NCBI RefSeq assembly: GCF_025264625.1
Contig: NZ_CP093313.1
Span: 248,001-312,000, forward strand
Length of the DNA stretch: 64,000 bases
Direction: 5' to 3'
Source of the DNA: Occallatibacter riparius
Lineage (GTDB): Bacteria > Acidobacteriota > Terriglobia > Terriglobales > Acidobacteriaceae
A model generated the notes under the pieces. It saw only the letters and a list, made by a program, of their open reading frames with translations. It was not told where the DNA came from and did no database searches. Position numbers and translations under genes: made by a program. Shown in pieces: positions 9,492 through 18,671 of this stretch (position 1 is its first letter; every line of letters starts with the position of its first letter).

Positions 9492-10055
9492 CTATTTCGC
9501 GAGCGTCGATTCGATGGCGGAGGTGACTTCGGCGGAGTCGGGGGTGGTGGCGGGCTCGAAGCGGGCGACGATGTTGCCGTTGCGATCGATGAGGAACTTG
9601 GTGAAGTTCCACTTGATGTCGCCGCCGAACTTGGGATCCTGCGAGGAGTCGGTGAGGTACTGGTAGAGCGGCGTCTTGTCATCGCCTTTCACCGAGACTT
9701 TGGACATCATGGGGAAGCTCACATTGTATTTGCGGGAGCAGAAGGTCTTGATCTCCGCGTCGGTGCCGGGCTCCTGCTGCATAAAGTTGTTGGCGGGCAC
9801 GCCGACGATAACGAAGCCGCGGTCCTTGTACTTTTCGTAGACCGACTCTAGGGCGGTGTATTGCGGAGTGTATCCGCACTTGCTGGCGACGTTGACGAGC
9901 AGGACGACCTTGCCTTTGAAGCTGCCCAGGTTCACCTGGTCGCCGTCGATGGACTTCATGGTGAAGTCGTAAATGTTTTTGCTCTGAGCTGAAGAAGAAA
10001 CCGCCGAAGCGAGGGCGGCGAGGCAGAGAATCAGGGTCAGGATCAATTTGCGCAT
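9492..10055 (-). CDS. Periplasmic glutathione peroxidase-like thiol peroxidase
   Basis: GPx-family peroxidase of 187 residues reducing hydroperoxides, more probably with thioredoxin-like donors than with glutathione. A cleavable signal peptide (MRKLILTLILCLAALASAVSS, cleavage near SSA-Q) places it outside the cytoplasm. NVASKCGYTPQY carries the peroxidatic cysteine (Cys60, not selenocysteine). VPANNFMQQEPG contains the catalytic Gln, and IKWNFTKFLIDRNG contains the catalytic Trp-Asn pair. Start ATG follows AGGAG. The stop is immediately beside the IS110 right end, so the insertion lies downstream and does not damage the gene. Confidence 0.93.
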   Translation of the reverse strand: MRKLILTLILCLAALASAVSSSAQSKNIYDFTMKSIDGDQVNLGSFKGKVVLLVNVASKCGYTPQYTALESVYEKYKDRGFVIVGVPANNFMQQEPGTDAEIKTFCSRKYNVSFPMMSKVSVKGDDKTPLYQYLTDSSQDPKFGGDIKWNFTKFLIDRNGNIVARFEPATTPDSAEVTSAIESTLAK

Positions 10056-10494
10056 AGCGATCTCCTGGGGACTGCAGTGACTTGATCATACGGGCCACGG
10101 CCGGGAAGATTGTCAACGAATTGTTGCGAAGCGGAAGGGCGCTTGATAGCGCGGTATTCGTGGCCCAATTATTCGAGTCTGCTCGAATCGAATGTGCACA
10201 AGACTGCGCGACCGCGATGTGAGATGTGCACTGCGTCCGTGCGGTGGCCAACTTCGTCTATCGATGCTGAAGGGGCGAGCATGCAGAGACATGCTAACCG
10301 TCTGCGCGGCGCTGACTCTAAGGAATGAGATCGCACGGTCGTCTCGTCCGTTTGGTTGGCTTGTAACTCCCGCAGAGGAGTGAGCAAGGGCTAGACCGGA
10401 GGATGCAAGACCCGCATCACCAAATTCCCTAACTTGATGTAGATACAGTGACGGGCCGCTGCACGGTGCCGGGCCGTCTTCTGGAGGTCGGTAC
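10056..10494. other. Intergenic region between divergent genes (gpx and PPIase/FG-GAP gene)
   Basis: About 440 bp without a convincing gene; it should contain both divergent promoters. The only clear element is a perfect inverted repeat ATTCGAG-tctg-CTCGAAT (10171-10188), about 120 bp upstream of the peroxidase start. No consensus promoter pair was recognised. The small open frames here lack ribosome sites and domain features. Confidence 0.5.
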
Positions 10495-13122
10495 GTGCAC
10501 GCCCCGCGCTCGAAGCCTATCCCTGTCCCCAGGAAGGCCGTCGCTCAAATTTGCGCTTTCATACTTCTGTTGAATCTTCTTGTTCCAGTTCTGCAGGCGA
10601 AGGAGCCGAACGGAGCGCTCGATCTCGGCATCATCGTGGTACCCACCATGGCGGATGCGCAAAAGGTGTTAGGGCAGTTGAAGGCCGGTAGCAACTTCGC
10701 AGTATTGGCGAAGGAAAAATCGACCGACGCGACTGCAAGCGATGGCGGCTACCTGGGCAAGATGGAAGTGAGCGAGCTTCGCAGGGAATTGCGCGATGCA
10801 GTGCAGGGGCATGCGCTGGGAGAGCTTACCGGGATTGTGCACCTGCCCTCGGGCTTCGCGATTCTGAAGGTTCTAGCGGCTCCACCCACGACGGAGGATC
10901 TGAATCCCAAGCGGATCTCTTCCCTTCTCTCGACCGGAGCCATTCGCCTGGGCGCGCAGGTCTCGGGCTTCATTGAAGCTGATACGGCGCTGCTGGACTA
11001 TGCGAAGCCGGCCGATTGGAGCCGCGATGTGGGTACGGTCTGCCAATTGCGTCAGAAATCGCTCACCAATGCGCAGACAAGCCTGGCCGACATACTGAGT
11101 TCGCCAGAGGAGATGCGCGCGCACAACTTCGGACCTCTGGAACAAGGGCAGGCGCACAGCGCGCTGGCGCAGTTGTACGAATACGACGCGCAGATGGACA
11201 AGGCAATCGCGGAGTGGGATGCAGCCTACGGGTTGGCAGTTACGGAGGCTCCGGGGTACGTTCCGAATCTGCAGGAGAGCCTGGGCGTGTCGTACCTGCA
11301 TCGTTCGGAGCTGGAAAACGATATCTACGCTGGATCGCGGGATCTGGATATCTTTCCGCCGCTGCATCCGGGCATGAGTTACGAGCACACAGAAGACTCG
11401 AAGAAAGCAATCGAATACTTCACAAAGTATCTCGAGCAAACTCCGAATGACCTGGAAGTTCGGTGGCTGCTCAACCTCTCTTACATGACATTGGGCCAGT
11501 ATCCGGCCGGAGTGCCGGCGCGGTTCCTGATTCCGGAGAGCGATTTTCATTCGTCGGACAGTATTGGCCGTTTTGAGGACGTCGCTCCCGCGGCTGGCCT
11601 CAACGTCATGCGCGCGGCGGGCGGCGTGATTACCGATGACTTCGACAACGATGGTCTGCTCGACATCGTGGTGTCGAGCATGGATGTGTGCGACCCCATC
11701 CGCTTCTTCCACAACAATGGAAACGGCACATTCACAGACCGCACGGAACAGGCCGGCTTGATGAATCAGCTTGGCGGGCTGAACGTCATACAGGCCGACT
11801 ACAACAACGACGGCTGCATGGACCTTCTGATCCTGCGCGGCGGGTGGCAGTTTCCGCAGAGAAAGTCGCTGCTTCGCAACAACTGCAACGGGGCCTTCAC
11901 CGATGTGACCGACGAGAGCGGACTGGGCGCCGCGGAGCTGACGGCAAGCCAGACCGGGGTCTGGGCGGACTTCGACAACGATGGTTACCTCGATCTGTTC
12001 GTCGGAAACGAAGGCTCCGGTACGCAACTCTTCCATAACAACGGAAACGGAACCTTCTCACAGATCGGACACGCGGCTGGCATCGATCACACCGCGATGA
12101 GCAAAGGCGTGACCGCGGCTGACTACGATCACGACGGATTTGTAGATCTCTATGTATCGAATCAAAACGGGGCCAATGTCCTCTACCACAACAACGGCAA
12201 CCTGACCTTTACCGATGTGGCCAGGCAGGCGGGCGTGCAGGAACCGGCATTCAGCTTCGCGGCGTGGTTTTTCGATTACGACAACGACGGCTGGCCAGAC
12301 CTGTGGGTGAACAGCTACGTGGTGTCGATGGACGAGGCGCTGAAGACGTATGTGGGAGGGCCGCGCAATGCGGAGGGGCTCAAGCTGTATCGCAACAAGC
12401 ATGACGGCACGTTTGAAGAGGTCTCGAAAAAGGTAGGCATGGACAAGGTGTTCATGACGATGGGATCGAACTTTGGCGACGTGGATAACGATGGCTATCT
12501 GGATATCTATCTCGGAGTTGGCCAGCCTTCGTACGCTGCCCTGCTGCCGCACGAGCTATTGCGGAACAAGGAAGGCAAGGCGTTTGTCGACATTACCGAA
12601 TCGTCGGGCACAGGTGAGTTGCACAAGGGCCACGGCATTGCGTTCGCCGATCTGACTCGGCAGGGCCGTGAGGACATTGTGGCTGAGATTGGCGGCGCGG
12701 TAGTGGGTGACAAGCACACCATGCGCGTGTTTGCTGCGCCGGCTAATGCGAACGACTGGATCAACCTTCGGCTGTTAGGCGTGAAGACGAATCGCGAAGC
12801 GGCGGGCGCTCAGATCCAGGTCACAGTGCGGAACGGCGATGGCGCGCCGCATTCGATTTATCGCACGGTGGGGCAGACGAGTTCGTTCGGCGGCAATCCG
12901 CTGGAGCAAAACATTGGATTAGGCCCTCATGCAAAAGACGTGAGCATCGACATCTTCTGGCCTACGAGCGGCACGCATCAGCACTTCACGCACGTGCCTC
13001 CGAGGCAGCATCTCGAGATCAAGGAGTTTGCCACTACCTATGCGGAGCTGAAGGAGCACTCGTTCCGGTGGCGACAGGCTCCGGCGACGGCGCTCGCTTC
13101 GGCGCAGAAGAACGCCCATTGA
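10495..13122 (+). CDS. PPIase-TPR-FG-GAP-ASPIC/UnbV multidomain secreted protein
   Basis: 875-residue exported protein with an unusual domain order. After a signal/anchor segment (about 17-35) there is a parvulin/SurA-like PPIC domain (about 43-125). It has LGIIVVPTMADAQKVLGQLKAGSNFAVLAKEKSTD and GGYLGKMEVSEL, followed by the GEL.GIVHLPSGFAILKV end. TPR-like helices follow (about 205-335). Then FG-GAP/VCBS repeats with calcium-binding DFDNDGLLDIVV-type loops occur repeatedly (about 375-680). The C-terminal ASPIC/UnbV domain (about 765-845) has the GAQIQVTV and SSFGGNPLEQNIGLG motifs. The FG-GAP plus ASPIC/UnbV combination defines the CRTAC family. Start is GTG behind GGAGG. It probably forms an operon with the Sco gene 35 bp downstream. 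Substrate and partner are unknown. Confidence 0.85.
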   Translation: MHAPRSKPIPVPRKAVAQICAFILLLNLLVPVLQAKEPNGALDLGIIVVPTMADAQKVLGQLKAGSNFAVLAKEKSTDATASDGGYLGKMEVSELRRELRDAVQGHALGELTGIVHLPSGFAILKVLAAPPTTEDLNPKRISSLLSTGAIRLGAQVSGFIEADTALLDYAKPADWSRDVGTVCQLRQKSLTNAQTSLADILSSPEEMRAHNFGPLEQGQAHSALAQLYEYDAQMDKAIAEWDAAYGLAVTEAPGYVPNLQESLGVSYLHRSELENDIYAGSRDLDIFPPLHPGMSYEHTEDSKKAIEYFTKYLEQTPNDLEVRWLLNLSYMTLGQYPAGVPARFLIPESDFHSSDSIGRFEDVAPAAGLNVMRAAGGVITDDFDNDGLLDIVVSSMDVCDPIRFFHNNGNGTFTDRTEQAGLMNQLGGLNVIQADYNNDGCMDLLILRGGWQFPQRKSLLRNNCNGAFTDVTDESGLGAAELTASQTGVWADFDNDGYLDLFVGNEGSGTQLFHNNGNGTFSQIGHAAGIDHTAMSKGVTAADYDHDGFVDLYVSNQNGANVLYHNNGNLTFTDVARQAGVQEPAFSFAAWFFDYDNDGWPDLWVNSYVVSMDEALKTYVGGPRNAEGLKLYRNKHDGTFEEVSKKVGMDKVFMTMGSNFGDVDNDGYLDIYLGVGQPSYAALLPHELLRNKEGKAFVDITESSGTGELHKGHGIAFADLTRQGREDIVAEIGGAVVGDKHTMRVFAAPANANDWINLRLLGVKTNREAAGAQIQVTVRNGDGAPHSIYRTVGQTSSFGGNPLEQNIGLGPHAKDVSIDIFWPTSGTHQHFTHVPPRQHLEIKEFATTYAELKEHSFRWRQAPATALASAQKNAH

Positions 13123-13157
13123 TCGCGATGTTTTGTCGCAACGAGAGGATCGGCAAG

Positions 13158-14069
13158 ATGCGGAGAATTGGCCTGGGTGTCGCGATATCGGCTCTCCTGA
13201 TTGCGCAGGCGCGAGCCGCGGATGAACACGCTGTGCAAGGAATCCTGCTGCAAGTGGATGCCGCGAAAAACACAATCGTGGTTTCGTGCGATGCGATTCC
13301 GAATTACATGGACGCGATGGAGATGCCGTTCACCGTGCGCGAACCCGATGAGCTAAAGAGGCTGACGCCGGGAACGACTATCCGCTTCACCATGGTGGAA
13401 GAGAACGGCCGGGACTATGCCGAGCATGTGAAAACCGTCGCGGTGACCAATTACGAATCCGAGCCGACGACAGCAGGACGGCTCACAATCTTGCATCGAA
13501 CGCTGAATCCGGCGGCAGCGGCGCGGATTGTTCAAGTGGGAAAGCCTGTACCGGATTTCGCGCTGACGGACCAAGCCGGGCAGACCACTAATCTCTCGCA
13601 GTTCAAAGGCAAGGTGGTGGCGCTCACCTTTGGATATGCGCGCTGCCCCAATCCGAATTACTGCTTCCGGCTGTCGAATAATCTCGCGCAGATCAAGCGG
13701 CGGTTCCAGTCGGTTGTGGGGCGCGACCTGATGCTGGTAACAATCGTGGTCGATCCGGCGGAGGACAGGGGTAAGGCGCTGGAGGGCTACGCCGACACAT
13801 GGAGGGCCGATCCCGCAGCGTGGCGGTTTCTCACCGGTTCAGTTGCCGACGTGAAGGCAGCGGCGGAGTTGTTTGGCATGAACTTCTGGAGTGATGAGGG
13901 TTTCATGACACACTCGTTCCACACGGTTGTGATCGACCGCGAAGGCAGGCTGGCTGCGAATCTGGAAGGCAATCAGTTTTCAGCAGATCAGTTGGGCGAT
14001 CTGGTGGAGACGGTGCTAAACCGGCCGGATGGAGAGAACAAGGCAGAGAGGTCGGCGGCTCATCCGTAG
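13158..14069 (+). CDS. CusF-Sco1/SenC fusion copper protein
   Basis: Exported 303-residue copper-handling protein. A signal peptide (RRIGLGVAISALLIAQARA) is followed by a CusF-like copper-binding domain (about 24-95, with the NYMDAMEMPFTV motif and the TPGTTIRFTM strand). A thioredoxin-fold Sco1/SenC domain (about 125-290) carries Cys163 and Cys169 in RCPNPNYC and the copper-ligand His252 in MTHSFHTVVIDREG. Sco proteins deliver copper to or reduce the CuA site of cytochrome oxidase; cusF-sco fusions probably combine metal capture and transfer. The start was chosen at the ATG behind GAGAGGA; an upstream ATG at 13128 is possible. No oxidase genes are adjacent, and the partner is the preceding FG-GAP protein. 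Confidence 0.9.
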   Translation: MRRIGLGVAISALLIAQARAADEHAVQGILLQVDAAKNTIVVSCDAIPNYMDAMEMPFTVREPDELKRLTPGTTIRFTMVEENGRDYAEHVKTVAVTNYESEPTTAGRLTILHRTLNPAAAARIVQVGKPVPDFALTDQAGQTTNLSQFKGKVVALTFGYARCPNPNYCFRLSNNLAQIKRRFQSVVGRDLMLVTIVVDPAEDRGKALEGYADTWRADPAAWRFLTGSVADVKAAAELFGMNFWSDEGFMTHSFHTVVIDREGRLAANLEGNQFSADQLGDLVETVLNRPDGENKAERSAAHP

Positions 14070-14078
14070 GAAATCTAG

Positions 14079-16070
14079 TTACGGGCCGATCTTTCCAGTG
14101 TTGTTGGAAACAGCGCCCCCGTCTACATTGCGCGGAGAGTCAGTGGGTACGTCGAAGAGCTTGATTTGAGAGCCGGACAGCACGGCGAGCTGCGATCCGT
14201 TGGATGAGAGCGCATAGCTGGTGCGGCTGGTGACGGGCTCAGTGACGATGACGGAGAGCAGCCGCTTGCCGTCCTCCGCGCGATAGACGCGGACTTCTTC
14301 GGATTCGAGATCGGAGCTGTCGAACTCGAAGGCATCGAGATCGCGCGCAGTCTTCACAGACTTGAGCGCGAACCTGTGACCGTTGCCGGCTACTTCAATT
14401 CCGAGTTGAAGCGGAGGCACGGTTCCGCGCAGCATCAGCTTGCCGTCAGGACGCAGAACGCGGTACTCCATGCCTCCGGTCCTGTTGGTGCAAGAGGTGA
14501 GGAAGAGCAGGTCGGGCGCGAGGCTCGAAAGCCGCGGCGTGCACATCGATTCGAAGCGTGCCAGTGTGGCGGACTTATCTTCCCACGTATTCAGCGCCAA
14601 GCGATAGCCGGTGCTCGAATGCGCGAGGATGCGCACCTGGCCTTCATTAAGAAGTGTTGGCGGCATAAGGCCGGTCACGGTGCGGGTCCTGGCAATGACG
14701 TTGAAGTCCTGGTCGACGACAGCGATGTCGATGTCTTCTTCGGGTTCCTGGGCCAAATCGTCGCGCAGCTTGGCGTGGAGTTCGGGCGAATGGCGCTCGC
14801 GAATCGTGGCGAGCGCGATCAGCTCTCCATTGGGAGAGGGACGAAGAAACGCGAGCGGGCCAGCGAGGGCAAGCGTGCGTTCAGCTTTAAGGCCCGCACC
14901 ATAGACACGCAGTTCGTCGCCGACGTGAACGAGGATGTGTGCAGGATCGAGCTGCCAGATGTAGCGCTGCCGATCGCGAATCTCCCAGTCGACAACGCGC
15001 AGCACGGCGCGGCTGGAGACGTCCATAAGGACCGCGCGGATCTTGCGGCCGCCGATGCGATCAGGGCCGCGCCGCACGAGTCCGCGGGAGTTGAACGTGA
15101 ACAGGAGCTGATCGCCGCCGAGCCACGCCAGCGCCTGATCGTCGTCGAGCTCCTTCATGGATTTCCGGGTGCGCGGGATATACCCCACCGGGTCAAGCGA
15201 GATGGAAGCGGCAGTAAGGCCCTTAAGATTGGCAGCTTCGTCAGGCAAATCGACGCTGCATCCAGGGGGCGCGCATGTGCGCAGCGTGTCTTCCGGGATC
15301 GGATCAGGTGCGGGAGCTGGCGGGGCCGGCTGCTTGATGTTTGCTGTGATGAGGGAGGTGCTGGCTCCAGGCTCGGAACGGGGATGCGGGAGAGCAGCGG
15401 AATCTGCTGTTGCCGGTACGGTGACAAAGGCCTCCGATGCGGGCATCAGCAACATTTGTGTGAATTCGGGCAGAGACACATCGCCGCGCGCGGAGGAGAC
15501 TACCGAGCTTTGCTTTGGCCCTTTGCCCACTTCGAGTTTGAGTCGAAGACCGTAGACATCGCCAGGACGGACGTTGGCTTTGGAGGGAAAGTGATGGATG
15601 ACGCCCGCAAGGTCCACGTTACCGGTGTGCAGCTCTCCTATCCTGACCTGATGGGCGACCACAGCAGCAGGCACCTGGATCTGGATCTCGGGAACCGAGG
15701 CGAAGTCAGGCGGCGGCGAAGCCAATGCGACGAGGGCCAACGGAAATGAGCCGATTTCTTTGCCGCCGCACTGCGCTCCGTTGAACGAGATGGCGAGAGT
15801 GGAGCCGTCGTGGCCCTTGCGCTCGAGGGCCTCGACCGTTCCTTCGAGGATGGCGCCCTGATGCAGGACGCAGCCGGGTCCGGTCCAGTCGGCCGTGACC
15901 CTGGCAAGGATGGTTGCGCCGACGGTCAAATTACGGACATGGGCCTGCTTCAGGAACTCAGCCTGCACGGGCCTATGGCCGGGTGTGGCAGGCGCTTGTG
16001 CAAACGCCGTACTGAGGAACAACGCTATCAGGCCGGCTGTAGCCGATCGTAGTTTTGAAACTGCTCTCAT
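14079..16070 (-). CDS. Secreted protein of unknown function with beta-propeller-like C-terminal half
   Basis: Not recognised. The product is about 663 residues with a signal peptide (MRAVSKLRSATAGLIALFLSTAFAQA). The N-terminal half contains beta-strand-rich repeats resembling the soft motif of acidobacterial envelope proteins (TVGATILARVTADWTGPGCVLHQGAILEGTVEAL). A Pro/Ala-rich linker and a CAPPGCSVDLPDE cysteine pair follow. The C-terminal half looks like a WD-type propeller (repeated strands such as LAWLGGDQLLFTFNSRGLV, HILVHVGDELRVYGAG, YALSSNGSQLAVLSG). A longer start at 16100 exists but would place ten residues before the signal peptide. It follows mutS2 by about 55 bp on the same strand. 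It could be a surface or periplasmic scaffold. Confidence 0.75.
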   Translation of the reverse strand: MRAVSKLRSATAGLIALFLSTAFAQAPATPGHRPVQAEFLKQAHVRNLTVGATILARVTADWTGPGCVLHQGAILEGTVEALERKGHDGSTLAISFNGAQCGGKEIGSFPLALVALASPPPDFASVPEIQIQVPAAVVAHQVRIGELHTGNVDLAGVIHHFPSKANVRPGDVYGLRLKLEVGKGPKQSSVVSSARGDVSLPEFTQMLLMPASEAFVTVPATADSAALPHPRSEPGASTSLITANIKQPAPPAPAPDPIPEDTLRTCAPPGCSVDLPDEAANLKGLTAASISLDPVGYIPRTRKSMKELDDDQALAWLGGDQLLFTFNSRGLVRRGPDRIGGRKIRAVLMDVSSRAVLRVVDWEIRDRQRYIWQLDPAHILVHVGDELRVYGAGLKAERTLALAGPLAFLRPSPNGELIALATIRERHSPELHAKLRDDLAQEPEEDIDIAVVDQDFNVIARTRTVTGLMPPTLLNEGQVRILAHSSTGYRLALNTWEDKSATLARFESMCTPRLSSLAPDLLFLTSCTNRTGGMEYRVLRPDGKLMLRGTVPPLQLGIEVAGNGHRFALKSVKTARDLDAFEFDSSDLESEEVRVYRAEDGKRLLSVIVTEPVTSRTSYALSSNGSQLAVLSGSQIKLFDVPTDSPRNVDGGAVSNNTGKIGP

Positions 16071-16124
16071 TATGCCCGCGATCCCTGGGGATACAGACAT
16101 TGTGCCATTGCTGAAGATAGAAGG

Positions 16125-18611
16125 CTACTGCCGGAGTTCCACGACCGTCGCTCCCTGGCCGCCTTCATTCTGCGGGGCTTCGGCGATGGTGGCGACGTGC
16201 GGATGGGATTTCAGGAAGTCTCGGACGCCTCGGCGCAGGATGCCGGCGCCGTGTCCGTGAATGACGCGGACGCGCGGAAGGCCAGCAAGGAATGCGCGGT
16301 CGAGATACTTCTCCAATTCATCGGTGGCTTCGTCGACGGTGCGACCGATGAGGTTGATCTCCATGCGCATGTCGTCGGAATTGGCCGGGATGACGGAGAC
16401 GTGCACGCCCTTGGTGCGGCGTGCGGCGGCGAGCGGATCAGCGCGCTCGGCTGTTTGCGGCTGCGCTGACTTGACAACTTCTGCTATATCGTCGCGTTTG
16501 ACGCGCATCTTGATGGGGCCAAGCGCGACTTCGAAGACATCCTTCTCGACTTCGCGCTGAATGGCAGCGATTTTGCCGCCCATCGACTTGAGGCGGACCT
16601 GGTCGCCGGCGGAGATGTGGCGAACGATGTGGGGCTGGGCGTTGGCGTCGCCTTGATCGGCGCCGGTGCGGTGGGCAACAACGGTTTGGTTGAAGCTCTC
16701 CTGGAACTCGCGGCGCATGCGGATGATGCGACGTTCCGCTTCTTTCGAGAGCTTCTGCTGCGCGGCGCGGTCTTCAATGGCCTTGACGTTTTCGCGCATC
16801 TGGAACTCGAACTCTTTCATGAGCGAGTCGAGTTTCTTCTCGAGATCGCGAACGCGGTTGCGGATTTCGACGTCGCCTTCGCGGTCGAGCCGTGCGCGCT
16901 GCTGATTGAGCAGGTACTGCTCGGCTCTCGTTTTTTTCTTGGACTCGTCGAGTTCTGCCAGTTCCGAGTGTAGGCGGTCGAGAAAGCGCGCGATGTCGAC
17001 TTGCTGCGAGCCGAGACGCTGCCGCGCACCGGCGATGATCTTCGCGTTCAGGCCGAGGCGCTCTGCGGTTGCGATGCCGGCGGATGCACCGGGCACGCCG
17101 AGACGAAGCTGGTAATTCGGAACCAGCGTGACTTCGTCGACGCCCGCGGCGGCATTGAGCACGCCCGCAGTGTTGGCTCCGTAAACCTTGAGGGAGGTGT
17201 GATGCGTGGAGATGAGCGACCACGCGCCGGCGTCGAGGAAGAACTGAGCGACCGCGACAGCGAGAGCGGAGCCTTCTTCCGGGTCGGTGGCGGAGCCGAG
17301 TTCGTCGAGCAGAACGAGTGAGTTCTGGTCAGCGAGGCGCGCGAGGCGGTCGAGGTTGGTGATGTGCGCGGAGAAGGTCGACAGCGCCTCTTCGATGGAT
17401 TGAGCGTCGCCGATGTCGGCTAGGAAGGCGTCGAAGATGGGGAAACTTGCCGCGCCTGCGGGCACGGGGATGCCCGCCTGCGCCATCATGCTGAGCAGAG
17501 CAACGGTTTTGAGGGTGACGGTTTTGCCACCAGTGTTGGGTCCGCTGATGATGAGCTGGCGATGCTCGCGTGTGAGCTCGAGCGTGAGCGGCACGACGGC
17601 GGTGTTCTGCTTCGCGCCCTGGGCTCGGAGGCGCTTTTCAAGTAGCGGATGCCGTGCGCCCTCAATGTGAAGGCGATCAGCGCTGATCGTCGGGGCAGCG
17701 CAGTCGTAGTTCCGCGCAAAGCGCGCGCGAGCCTGAAGGCTATCGACTAGTGCGAGGACGCGCGCGCCGTCGACCAGAGCCGTTGCATATCCGCCGACCT
17801 GGCGCGTAAGCGCGACGAAGATGCGGTGGATTTCGGCCTGCTCCTCTTCAAGAAGGCGGACGAGTTCGTTGTTCTGTTCGATGGTTTCGAGCGGCTCCAC
17901 GTAGACGGTTTGGCCCGATGAACTGGCGCCGTGGACAACACCGGAGACGCGGCGCTTGAGTTCGCTGCGAACGGGAATGACGAAGCGATCGCCACGAATG
18001 GTGATCAATTCATCCTGCGTGGCTCCTTCGCCGGAGAGGCGGCGGAGCGCCGAGCGAAGGCTCTCCTCAATGACGCGCTGCTGGCGCTCCTGTTCGCGGC
18101 GAATGCGGTGCAGCTCGGGCGATGCGTCGTCGGCCAGCGAGCCGTCGGGGAGGATCTTACGCTCGATGGATTCGGCTAGTGGACGAAGCGAGATCGTCAA
18201 TGTCGCAGAAAGCTCGGAGAGCCCGGGAAGCTTGCCGGCCAGTCGCGCCGATGGCTCGCGCAGAAGCGACTGCCACGCGGCGATGTCGTGAGCGATGCGC
18301 GCGATGGATTGCAACTCGGCAGCTTCCAGGGCCGCCTCGGGAATCTGGGCCTTGGCGGCGAGCTGCGTGGGATCGAAGAGGCCGCCGAGCGGGATTGAGA
18401 CCTGCTCCTCAAGCAGGAGCCGGACCTCGCCGGTGAGCTGGTGCTGGCGGGTGATCCAACCTTCATCCGTCGAAGGCTGCAGGTCGACGATGGCGACACG
18501 GCCCACGGGCGATGATGCGAAGGTGGAGACCAGCGCGAGCAGAGGCTCCCACTCGAGGGCGTGGCGATCGGCGTGGGCGACAGGAGACGGGATGGGATCG
18601 AGCAACGGCAT
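16125..18611 (-). CDS. mutS2: MutS2 family protein with Smr nuclease domain
   Basis: 828-residue DNA-binding ATPase (Bacillus MutS2 is about 785). It lacks the mismatch-recognition domain I of MutS. A clamp/lever region precedes the ATPase, which has Walker A SGPNTGGKT, Walker B LVLLDELGSATDPEEG and STHHTSLK. A long coiled coil (about 525-650, highly charged) follows, then a KOW-like stretch (SAGDQVRLKSMGGKIAAIQ). The C-terminal Smr domain has VHV...LIGRTVDEATDELEKYLD and the catalytic loop VRVIHGHGAGILRRGVRDFL. MutS2 proteins suppress homologous recombination and also rescue collided ribosomes via Smr. All motifs are intact. Confidence 0.96.
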   Translation of the reverse strand: MPLLDPIPSPVAHADRHALEWEPLLALVSTFASSPVGRVAIVDLQPSTDEGWITRQHQLTGEVRLLLEEQVSIPLGGLFDPTQLAAKAQIPEAALEAAELQSIARIAHDIAAWQSLLREPSARLAGKLPGLSELSATLTISLRPLAESIERKILPDGSLADDASPELHRIRREQERQQRVIEESLRSALRRLSGEGATQDELITIRGDRFVIPVRSELKRRVSGVVHGASSSGQTVYVEPLETIEQNNELVRLLEEEQAEIHRIFVALTRQVGGYATALVDGARVLALVDSLQARARFARNYDCAAPTISADRLHIEGARHPLLEKRLRAQGAKQNTAVVPLTLELTREHRQLIISGPNTGGKTVTLKTVALLSMMAQAGIPVPAGAASFPIFDAFLADIGDAQSIEEALSTFSAHITNLDRLARLADQNSLVLLDELGSATDPEEGSALAVAVAQFFLDAGAWSLISTHHTSLKVYGANTAGVLNAAAGVDEVTLVPNYQLRLGVPGASAGIATAERLGLNAKIIAGARQRLGSQQVDIARFLDRLHSELAELDESKKKTRAEQYLLNQQRARLDREGDVEIRNRVRDLEKKLDSLMKEFEFQMRENVKAIEDRAAQQKLSKEAERRIIRMRREFQESFNQTVVAHRTGADQGDANAQPHIVRHISAGDQVRLKSMGGKIAAIQREVEKDVFEVALGPIKMRVKRDDIAEVVKSAQPQTAERADPLAAARRTKGVHVSVIPANSDDMRMEINLIGRTVDEATDELEKYLDRAFLAGLPRVRVIHGHGAGILRRGVRDFLKSHPHVATIAEAPQNEGGQGATVVELRQ

Positions 18612-18671
18612 GACTGCTTCTCTTTTATGGTGACACGAGACAGGCAGGGATCAGGGATCAGCCGTCTTAGA

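Noticed and set aside
14376..15749. 457-residue frame on + antisense to the secreted unknown protein
   Set aside because: The minus-strand product has a signal peptide and regular beta-strand pattern, while the + frame has none.
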